This document shows, piece by piece, positions 52,692 through 60,145 of a DNA stretch of 64,000 nt. Within the stretch, counting starts at the first letter, position 1. Each line of letters starts with the position of its first letter. Under the pieces are notes generated by a model that was given only the letters and a program-made list of their open reading frames with translations, was not told the origin of the DNA and made no database searches. A program made the translations under genes and the position numbers. This DNA comes from JABDIP01 sp965237625 (lineage in GTDB: Bacteria > Pseudomonadota > Alphaproteobacteria > DSM-16000 > Inquilinaceae): the NCBI GenBank assembly GCA_965237625.1, contig CBDEGD010000014.1:321859-385858 (forward strand), read 5' to 3'.

Positions 52692-53454
52692 CGGGATCGG
52701 ACTCCGGATCGAGATATATCGTGCAATCGGCGTGGGTCCGCAAAATGCTCGCCGGGCAGGCCGTGGAGATCGGCCCCGTGAGGGCGGCCCTGACGGCATC
52801 CCGTTTTCGGCCTCCGGGCACCGCGCAGAACAGCCGCCGGGCCCGCATCAATGCCGGAATGGTCAGGGTGATCGCGCGATACGGCACGTCGGAGAGCCGG
52901 TCGAAGCACTTGTCGTCGACCTGCTGCTGCCGGCTGATCGGGTCGAGCGTGACGGTCCTGACGCTCGCCGGATCGTCGAAATCGGCAAGCGGCGGATCGT
53001 TGAAGGCGATGTGGCCGTTCACGCCGATGCCGAGGCAGACGAAATCGATATCGCCGTCCGCGAGGAGGCGGGCATAGGCCTTCGCCTCGACATCCGGGTC
53101 GCCCTCCGGATCGATGAGATGCACCGCGCCGATATCGACGTGATCGAACAGATGGGCCTTCAGCCAGGAGCCGAAACGCTGCGGCGCCTCCGCCGGCAGA
53201 CCGACATATTCGTCCATGTGAAAGGCCGTCACCCGCCGCCAGTCGATGCCCGGTGCCGTCGCCAGCGCGGCGAGGGTTTCGGCCTGGCTGGGCGCGCTGG
53301 CGAAGATCATGTGCACCCGGTTCTGCCTTTGCAGGGTCTCGCGAAGCGCCGCCGCGATGTCATGCGCCGCCGCCGCCCCCAACCGCTCGCGGTCGGGAAG
53401 GGTCCTGACAATGAGATGACCGGCGTGTCGTTCGTCGTTGAATTGGAGGACCAT
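52684..53454 (-). CDS. nagB: Glucosamine-6-phosphate deaminase
   Basis: Converts glucosamine-6-P into fructose-6-P and ammonia, 256 residues. The acid Asp81 is in TAFHMDEYVGL; the loop GIGVNGHIAFNDPP has Asn146, His148 and Asp153. Asn instead of Asp at the first position also occurs in Firmicutes NagB; the Glu-to-Asp change at 153 is less usual. AGGGAAC precedes the ATG. It is the first gene of the nagB-SIS-nagA-ceramidase-like unit, with an operator at 53535-53550 upstream. Confidence 0.88.
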   Translation of the reverse strand: MVLQFNDERHAGHLIVRTLPDRERLGAAAAHDIAAALRETLQRQNRVHMIFASAPSQAETLAALATAPGIDWRRVTAFHMDEYVGLPAEAPQRFGSWLKAHLFDHVDIGAVHLIDPEGDPDVEAKAYARLLADGDIDFVCLGIGVNGHIAFNDPPLADFDDPASVRTVTLDPISRQQQVDDKCFDRLSDVPYRAITLTIPALMRARRLFCAVPGGRKRDAVRAALTGPISTACPASILRTHADCTIYLDPESDPDA

Positions 53455-53534
53455 GTTCCCTGCTCAGAACGTTGGCGCTGGGCGTTTTGGCGACAGTATC
53501 GCCAGTGCGGATTTCCGACTTCGATAACAATTCT

Positions 53535-53550
53535 ATGCAACCGGTTGCAT
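53535..53550. promoter_or_regulatory. LacI-type operator upstream of nagB
   Basis: ATGCAACCGGTTGCAT is a perfect 16-bp palindrome, directly behind a minus-strand TTGACA (53550-53555) and 81 bp before the nagB start. The same half-sites are at 49414-49429. The divergent lacI gene begins at 53630, so it may also autoregulate. Confidence 0.8.
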
Positions 53551-53629
53551 GTCAAGTCTCTTGCGATAAGATGCCGTGATCGTGTGACCGCCTGGGATGA
53601 AGTCAGGCGGGGCCCCCGGGACATCAGGA

Positions 53630-54636
53630 ATGACCGACAAACCGAACCACCGATCGTCGCCCACGATCAGCCAGGTCGCCGCCGCGGCCGGGTGTCGCGC
53701 TCGACCGTGTCGCGGGTCTTCAGCCGTCCGGACAGCATCAGTCAGGAGACGATCCGAAGGGTGAAGTCGATTGCCGAGCAGCTCGGCTACATGCCGAACC
53801 AGACCGCCCGGGCGTTGAGCACGGGCCGTCACCGCAACATCGCCGTCATCGTCCCGGATGTCGCAAATCCGTTTTTCCCGCCGTTGATCGCCGCCACCCA
53901 GGACGAAGCCGACCGCCACGACTATTGCGTCTTTCTCGGGAATTCGGGCGAGAGCGCCGGGCGGGAGGACAAGCTGGTGAGCCGTCTGGGCGGTCAGGTC
54001 GAAGGCCTGATCCTGGTTTCATCGCGCATGAGCGATCAGCGGATCGCCAGCCTCGCAGAACGGAGACCGCTGGTCCTGGTGAACCGCGATCTGGCCAACA
54101 TTCCCCGCGTTCTCATCGACAGCGCCAAGGGAACACAGGCGTCGGTCGAGCATCTGGCGTCGCTGGGCCACAAGACTGTCGTCTATGTGAGCGGGCCCGG
54201 CGCGTCCTGGTCGAACCGGCAACGGCGCAACGCGGTGCGCCGGGCCGCGGCGGCAAACAAGATGAAGATGAGAACCGTCGCCTGCCAAACGCCGACTTTC
54301 GAGTCCGGCAGGCGGGTGGTGCCTCAGATCTCGGCCAGCGGCGCCCGGGCGGTGATCGCTTTCGACGATCTGGTGGCCCAGGGCATCCTGGCGGGGTTTG
54401 CCGAGAACGGCATCGGTGTGCCGCGCGATTTCAGCGTTGTTGGCTGTGACGACGTGCTGGGAGCTGCGACCTATCCGGCTTTGACGACGGTTTCGAACTG
54501 TTCCGAAGAGGCCGGCAGGGTGGCCTGCAAGGTTCTGATGGAGATGCTGGAAGCCCACACCTTCGCGGATGTCCGATATGTCATGGACACCCACCTCGTC
54601 TTCCGCGATACGACTGGGCCGGCAGCGAACAGATAG
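53630..54636 (+). pseudogene. LacI-family regulator, one-base frameshift near the helix-turn-helix
   Basis: A regulator of the LacI/GalR family. The ATG at 53630 starts TDKPNHRSSPTISQVAAAAG, which must continue VSRSTVSRVFSRPDSISQET, but at 53690-53692 GGG stands where GGGG is expected, shifting the frame inside the recognition helix. After that, the frame is open to 54636 (GYMPNQTARALSTGRHRNIA, then the sugar-binding domain with GVPRDFSVVGCDDVLGA). Repaired length is about 335 residues. The operators at 49414 and 53535 are its probable sites. It is either really inactive or a homopolymer sequencing error. Confidence 0.82.
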
Positions 54637-54660
54637 CGCTTTGTCCGCGAATTTTCGCGC

Positions 54661-54808
54661 AGCCCCCTCACCTTGCCACGGCTTCGCCGCGGGTCCCTCC
54701 CTCTCCCGCGAGGGGAGAAGGGTAGAAGAAAGACCGCTCAGTTTTGATCCCTCTCCCCACGTGGGAGAGGGAGGGACCCGCGGCGAAGCGTCGGGAGGGT
54801 GAGGGGCT
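54661..54808. repeat. Long imperfect inverted repeat between convergent genes
   Basis: The left arm (54661-54707) and right arm (54763-54808) are largely complementary (CCCCTCACC with GGTGAGGGG, GGGTCCCTCCCTCTCCC with GGGAGAGGGAGGGACCC), with about 55 nt between. It lies between the lacI gene and hyuB, which face each other. It is probably a REP-like element or a bidirectional terminator. Confidence 0.65.
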
Positions 54809-54891
54809 GCGTAAACTTGATCGTAGATCTCTCTAAAGGAACGACCCTGCGCGGCTCGTGATGACCGGTGTCGGGAATGCCCAATCGCGGA

Positions 54892-56460
54892 TCAGCGGGG
54901 TGGTTCACCCCAGCCGCCGCCATTGGCCGTCGATATCAGGATTTCGTCGCCCGGCTCGATGACGAGGCCGCTTGTGAAGGCATAGTCCTCGCGGGTTCCG
55001 TTGCCGCGCAGGACCGACAGCCCGTTGGTGCCGCCTTCCTCGCCGCCGGCAAGTCCCCAGACCGGCTGGCGGTTACGGCTGTATCCGGCCGAGAGGATCG
55101 CCTGGCCGCGCGGCCGATAGCTGGTCGACAGGCCGCGCCCGCCCCGATGCCTGCCATCGCCCTCGGCGGTCTCGTTCAGGCGCTTCCAGCCGACATCGAT
55201 GCCGTAGCGCGCCTCGCAGATCTCCACCGGGCAGTTGAAGGTCTCGCCATGGCTGGCGGAATACATGGCGTCGAGTCCGTCGCGGCTCGCGGTCCCGCCC
55301 CAGCCGCCCATCTGCGGCTCGACCATGGTGTATCGGCGGCCGGTGTCCGGATGATCGCCGGCGAGCACGGTTCCGCAGATCGAGGCGAAATGACCCGCCG
55401 GCAGCCGGTCGGGCAGCGCGCGCGCCAGGCACTGCCAAAGCATGTCGTACAGGCGGATGCGGGTCTCGAAATAATAGCCATGCGGTGCGGTGCCGGTGGC
55501 ATGGAAGATCGTGCCCGGCTCGGTGATCACCTCCAGGGCCCGGAACGAGCCCGCATTGGCGAACAGCGTCGGATCGGTGAGGGCCTTGAAGATCATCTGG
55601 GCTGAGATCACAGCCCCGTCGCGGCTGGTGTTGTAGGGCGCGTCGCGCTGTTTCGGGTTGCCGGTCAGATCGACCGTGAAGCGCTCCGGCGACACCCGGA
55701 TGGTCGCCCGCCAGACCGCGCCGTCATCCTGCTCCTCCTGAATCGCGTACTCCCCCGCCGGGAGTGCGGAGAGGCCGGCGAGGCCGCGCTTCCCGCCCTC
55801 CTCGAACAGCGCCGACAGGGCCGCCCGATAGGCGTCGATGCCATAGCTCCCAACCAGTTGCTGAATGCGGCTCTCCGCACGCCGGCTGGCGGCGATCTGC
55901 GCCCAGAGGTCGCCGTGCACGAAATCCGGCAACCGCGAATTCGCGGCGATGATGTCGAAGACGGCGGCGATCGGATCGCCACGGTCGATAAGCCGGACCG
56001 CCGGCAGGCGCAGGCCCTCCTGGAAGATCTCCGAGACCTCGGTCGACATGGAACCGGGCGTCATGCCGCCGACATCGTTCCAATGGGCGATTGAGGCGGC
56101 CCAGGCGACGCAGTCCCCGCCGGCGAAGACCGGCAGGGCGATCACCACGTCGTTGAGATGCGTCACGCCGCCGTAATAGGGATCGTTGGTGATGAAGAGG
56201 TCGCCCGGGTGGACGGTGTCCGGCCCGTGGATCTCGATGATGCGTTTCACCGCCTTGTCGAGCACCCCGACGAAGGTCGGGATTCCGGCGCCGGAGCTGA
56301 CCAATTCGCCATGGCCATCGGTGATGCCGGTGCCAACGTCCAGCACCTCATAGATGATCGGGCTCATCGCGGTCTTTTTCAGCACCGCGAACATCTCATC
56401 CGCTGCCGCGACAAGGCCGGATTGGATGACCGAATGGGTGAAGCGGTCTTCGGCGGACAT
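54892..56460 (-). CDS. Hydantoinase B/oxoprolinase family protein (copy 1)
   Basis: A 522-residue protein of the HyuB family, the large subunit of ATP-dependent hydantoinase/5-oxoprolinase enzymes. MSPIIYEVLDVGTGITDGHG, FITNDPYYGGVTHLNDVVIA and GGWGGTASRDGLDAMYSASH are the family's conserved blocks. It is similar to the second copy at 58471-60135, but no hyuA lies directly next to it; a peptidase and racemase gene are between. It probably pairs with the only HyuA (60146) or with a distant one. Confidence 0.88.
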   Translation of the reverse strand: MSAEDRFTHSVIQSGLVAAADEMFAVLKKTAMSPIIYEVLDVGTGITDGHGELVSSGAGIPTFVGVLDKAVKRIIEIHGPDTVHPGDLFITNDPYYGGVTHLNDVVIALPVFAGGDCVAWAASIAHWNDVGGMTPGSMSTEVSEIFQEGLRLPAVRLIDRGDPIAAVFDIIAANSRLPDFVHGDLWAQIAASRRAESRIQQLVGSYGIDAYRAALSALFEEGGKRGLAGLSALPAGEYAIQEEQDDGAVWRATIRVSPERFTVDLTGNPKQRDAPYNTSRDGAVISAQMIFKALTDPTLFANAGSFRALEVITEPGTIFHATGTAPHGYYFETRIRLYDMLWQCLARALPDRLPAGHFASICGTVLAGDHPDTGRRYTMVEPQMGGWGGTASRDGLDAMYSASHGETFNCPVEICEARYGIDVGWKRLNETAEGDGRHRGGRGLSTSYRPRGQAILSAGYSRNRQPVWGLAGGEEGGTNGLSVLRGNGTREDYAFTSGLVIEPGDEILISTANGGGWGEPPR

Positions 56461-56466
56461 CTCCGG

Positions 56467-57567
56467 CTACCGGGTGGTGTACAGGGTGCGCGGCAGGCCG
56501 GACAGGATCTCCGCGCCGTCATTCCGCAGGATGACGATATCCTCCAGCCGGATGCCGAAACGGCCGGGCAGATAGATGCCGGGCTCGATCGAGAACACCA
56601 TGCCCTCTTCCAGAACGGTCTCCGAGGTGGCGGTGATATAGGGCGGCTCGTGCCCTTCGATGCCCATGCCATGGCCGGTGCGGTGGACGAAGAACTCGCC
56701 ATAGCCGGCATCGGCGATGACCGTGCGGGCGGCGGCGTCGACCTCTTTCGCCATGACCCCGGGACGGGAGGCTGCCATTGCCGCCTGCACAGCCTGTTCG
56801 ACGATGTCGTGGATCTCGCCATAGCCGTCCGGCGGCCGTCCGATCGCGACCATCCGGGTGATATCGCTGGGATAGCCATCCTTGCGCCCGCCGATATCGA
56901 TCACCACCGCGTCGCCTTCGGATAGAATCCGATCGCCGGTTTGATAATGCGGGAAGGCACCGTTCGGACCGCCGCCGACTATCCAGAACGCCGGGGCCGC
57001 GCCCTCGCTGGCGAAATGATCGCGAATGACCTGCGCCAACGCCAATTCGCTCATCCCGGCCCGGATCGCGGCGAAGGCTGCCTGCATGGCACGGTCGGCG
57101 ATGCCCGCATTCATCTTCAGCAGCGCGAATTCGGCTCGGTCCTTGCACATCCTCAGCCGGCCGATCGTATCGTCGGTGAACCTGTGCGCGGCATTCGGCA
57201 GCATGCCGAGCAGCAGCAGCGCGAAATCGGCGCGCATGGTCTCGTCGAGCACCACACTCGCGGCCTCGTGGCCGCCGACAGCGGTGAGCGCATCGGCCAA
57301 GGCGTGATCCGGGCCGATGTCATCGCTCCAGGTATGGAAGGCGATGTCTGTGCGCTCGCGCGACCCCTCGGCGTTCAGAACCGGCATGAGAAAGGCCTCC
57401 GACTCCGGTCCGATCAATAGCAGGCAGGGCCGCTCATCCGCATGGGGGTGAAAGTCCAAGAGCCATTGCATATGAGCGCCGGGCCCCAGAGCCACCAACT
57501 GCACGCTGGCTTGCCGCATACCCCCGCGCAGGGATGCGAACCGCGTCTCAACCATGGTGCTGTCCAT
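56467..57567 (-). CDS. M24-family metallopeptidase (Xaa-Pro aminopeptidase-like)
   Basis: A 366-residue creatinase/aminopeptidase-fold protein. Metal ligands are visible in AVVIDIGGRKDGYPSDITRM (two Asp), HRTGHGMGIEGHE (His), SIEPGIYLPG (Glu) and RLEDIVILR (Glu). The N-terminal creatinase-like domain precedes it. It probably cuts a Pro-containing dipeptide or an amidine such as creatine. It sits between two hyuB-type genes and 7 bp before copy 1, so it likely acts in the same catabolic route. Confidence 0.88.
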   Translation of the reverse strand: MDSTMVETRFASLRGGMRQASVQLVALGPGAHMQWLLDFHPHADERPCLLLIGPESEAFLMPVLNAEGSRERTDIAFHTWSDDIGPDHALADALTAVGGHEAASVVLDETMRADFALLLLGMLPNAAHRFTDDTIGRLRMCKDRAEFALLKMNAGIADRAMQAAFAAIRAGMSELALAQVIRDHFASEGAAPAFWIVGGGPNGAFPHYQTGDRILSEGDAVVIDIGGRKDGYPSDITRMVAIGRPPDGYGEIHDIVEQAVQAAMAASRPGVMAKEVDAAARTVIADAGYGEFFVHRTGHGMGIEGHEPPYITATSETVLEEGMVFSIEPGIYLPGRFGIRLEDIVILRNDGAEILSGLPRTLYTTR

Positions 57568-57610
57568 TGCCTACCTCATCACGCTGACGGTGGGATCGCC
57601 GGTTTCAGGG

Positions 57611-58447
57611 TCACGCGGCCCGGAGTTCCGGGGCATCGGCATCCGCCTCGATCACGATCCGGCTTCCGAATATTGCGCCGCCGTCGAAGCCGCCGAAGCG
57701 GGCGATCTCGTCTTCCGGCGGTGCCTCGCAGGACCATTTGCGACTGGGCTTCCAGCCGCATTGACGCTTCAGCAGTGCGCCGTATTCCGCGCGCTTCAAC
57801 GCGGCGATCGAGGGGTCGATGACCGGGACTCCCAGCGTCGCTTCCAGATCCCGGTGGAAACCGACCTCCAGGGTGCAGCCGAGGATCAGGGACTCGGCAA
57901 AGTCCTGCTCGACGGCCCGGCGGCCGGCCGAGGTCAGCAGATCATTGGTTCTTTCGTGATCGGTCTGGAAGTCGTTCACACCCAGCTCGACATGGTAGAA
58001 GCCGGATAGCCGTGGCCCCTGCCCGATGTCGTGTACGGTGGCGGACATCTGATCCACCCATTTGCGCCGCCCGACGATGACCCCGAAGCGGTTCGAGAGG
58101 CTGGTGGCGATTTCCACCGCCGCCACGCAGGGCGCCGTCACGATCATCTCGCCGGAAATCTCCCGCGCGTCGTGCAGGGCGGTGTCGTAGAAGCACCCGA
58201 TCGCCAGGGCGTCGAAGCCCTCGCGCGCCGCCGCCCGGGTGGCGCGGATGATGCCGCGGGTCACCATGGCCTCGTAGGCGCGGAACTCGATATGGGTGAA
58301 GGTGCCGTCCTCGGGGGGCAGCGAGGTGACATGAACCTCGGTGTTCGGCAGCTTGTGGGATCTCGCCATGTCGGCGAAGACACTGTCATACGCGTCATTC
58401 CCTACCGGGCTGAGATACATGACCTTCAGCGGATGCCTGGTACTCAT
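57611..58447 (-). CDS. Hydantoin racemase-like protein (Asp/Glu racemase superfamily)
   Basis: A 278-residue racemase-fold protein with both catalytic cysteines, Cys85 in LAIGCFYDTAL and Cys191 in LILGCTLEVG, and the TAPCVAAVEIA motif. It resembles bacterial hydantoin or allantoin racemases, which make both enantiomers available to a hydantoinase. AAGGGAGGGAGAG precedes the ATG. It lies directly downstream of the second hyuB gene, in keeping with a hydantoin or cyclic-amide pathway. Confidence 0.82.
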   Translation of the reverse strand: MSTRHPLKVMYLSPVGNDAYDSVFADMARSHKLPNTEVHVTSLPPEDGTFTHIEFRAYEAMVTRGIIRATRAAAREGFDALAIGCFYDTALHDAREISGEMIVTAPCVAAVEIATSLSNRFGVIVGRRKWVDQMSATVHDIGQGPRLSGFYHVELGVNDFQTDHERTNDLLTSAGRRAVEQDFAESLILGCTLEVGFHRDLEATLGVPVIDPSIAALKRAEYGALLKRQCGWKPSRKWSCEAPPEDEIARFGGFDGGAIFGSRIVIEADADAPELRAA

Positions 58448-58470
58448 CTCTCCCTCCCTTTTGGATTGCT

Positions 58471-60135
58471 CTATTCCGATACGCCGTAGATTTCCCGCGC
58501 CCGCTCCGGGGTCAAAAGACCGTTGCGGATATCCTGCCGGACCAGCTCCGGGTCGCGCTCTTTCGGATCGCCGATACCGCCACCATTGCCGGTGACCACC
58601 CGGATCACGTCGTCGGTGTGGGTGGTCAGGCCGGAGACGAAGGAAAAGCGCTCGCTCTCACCGTCCTTGCGGATGACTTCGACATAGTTGGGCGAGCCTT
58701 CATGGCCGCCATCCAGCGTCCAGGGCGGAAACTTCGAGCGCGTGTAGCCGGCGGTCAGGAAGCCGTTATCGGCGCGGATGCGGTAATCCATGCGGATGCC
58801 GCGCCCTCCGGTGAAACGCCCCTCACCGCCGGGCTCCTGATTCAGTTCCATGCGGTCGACCAGCAGCCCGTTGCGCGCCTCGTTGATCTCCGCCGGGCAA
58901 TTGTAAGTCTCGCCGTGGAAGCCGCAGAAGATGGCGCTGTTGCCGTCGCCATGCTGGCTGGCGCCCCAGCCGCCGAGCTGGGGCTCGATGATGGTGTATT
59001 GCCGGCCGGTATCGGGATGGATGCCGCCGATGAAGGTGCCGCAGACCGAAGCGAAATGCCCGGCGGCGAGGCGCTCGGGCATATGCTGGGCAAGGCATCG
59101 CCAGATCAGGTCGTAAACCCGGAGCTCGATCTCATAGTAGAAGCCGACCGGTGCGGGCTCCTTGGCATGGAAGACCGATCCTTCACGGGTCAGCAGGGTG
59201 ATCGGTCGGAACGATCCCTCATTGCAGGGGGAATAGGGATCGGTCAGGGATTTGAAGATCATCTGCGCGGCGACCATCACGCCGTCGCGGCTGGTGTTGA
59301 CCGGATTGCTCGCCTGGTCGGGGTTGTCCCGCAGATCGACCAGGAATTCGTCATCGGAGATGGCGATCTTGACGTTGAAGACCCGGCCGTCATCCTGTTC
59401 CTCGGAGAGTTCGTAGCTCCCCTTGGGCAGCTTGGCGAGTTCGGCCCGCGAAACCTGTTCGCCGAAATCCATGAACGACGCCATGGCGTTCCCGAAGGTC
59501 GTCACGCCGTATTTTTCGGCCAGCTCGACCAGCCGTCTGGCGCCGATCCGGACCGAGGCGATCGCCGCCCAGACATCGCCCTCCAGCACGTCGGGCATGC
59601 GCGAATTGACCTTGATGATGTCCATCACCGACCGGATCGGCTCGCCCTGGGAGATCATCTTGATCGCCGGCAGCCGCAATCCTTCCTGGAAGATCTCGGT
59701 CGCATCGCCGGTCAGCGATCCGGGCGCCATGCCGCCGACATCGGAGTTGTGGGCGATGTTGGCGGTCCAGGCGATCAGGCGGCCGTCGGCAAAGACCGGC
59801 ATGGCGACGATGATATCGTTGAGATGGGTGACGCCGCCGTAATAGGGATCGTTGGTGGCGAAGACGTCGCCGGGCTGCACGTCGCCAGGCTGATCGAACT
59901 TCTTCACGATCACCTTCACCGCTTTGTCCAGCACGCCGATGAAAGCCGGGATGCCGGCCCCGGATGACGCCAGTTCCCCTCGCGCGTCGAGGATGCCGGT
60001 GCCCATGTCGAGCACCTCGTAGATGATCGAGCTCATCGCCGTCTTCTTCATCGCGGCGAACATCTCATCGGCGGTGGCCTGAAGCGAGTTCTGGATGATC
60101 TCCAGCGTGATCGGGTCGTTGGGCAGATGTGTCAT
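58471..60135 (-). CDS. Hydantoinase B/oxoprolinase family protein (copy 2)
   Basis: A 554-residue HyuB-family protein. MSSIIYEVLDMGTGILDARG, FATNDPYYGGVTHLNDIIVA and GGWGASQHGDGNSAIFCGFH are the conserved blocks. TAGGAGGGG precedes the ATG. It lies 10 bp after the hyuA gene, so the pair forms the enzyme. About as similar to copy 1 as the family allows, with an additional C-terminal part (RQDIRNGLLTPERAREIYG). Confidence 0.9.
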   Translation of the reverse strand: MTHLPNDPITLEIIQNSLQATADEMFAAMKKTAMSSIIYEVLDMGTGILDARGELASSGAGIPAFIGVLDKAVKVIVKKFDQPGDVQPGDVFATNDPYYGGVTHLNDIIVAMPVFADGRLIAWTANIAHNSDVGGMAPGSLTGDATEIFQEGLRLPAIKMISQGEPIRSVMDIIKVNSRMPDVLEGDVWAAIASVRIGARRLVELAEKYGVTTFGNAMASFMDFGEQVSRAELAKLPKGSYELSEEQDDGRVFNVKIAISDDEFLVDLRDNPDQASNPVNTSRDGVMVAAQMIFKSLTDPYSPCNEGSFRPITLLTREGSVFHAKEPAPVGFYYEIELRVYDLIWRCLAQHMPERLAAGHFASVCGTFIGGIHPDTGRQYTIIEPQLGGWGASQHGDGNSAIFCGFHGETYNCPAEINEARNGLLVDRMELNQEPGGEGRFTGGRGIRMDYRIRADNGFLTAGYTRSKFPPWTLDGGHEGSPNYVEVIRKDGESERFSFVSGLTTHTDDVIRVVTGNGGGIGDPKERDPELVRQDIRNGLLTPERAREIYGVSE

Positions 60136-60145
60136 GTCGCCCCTC

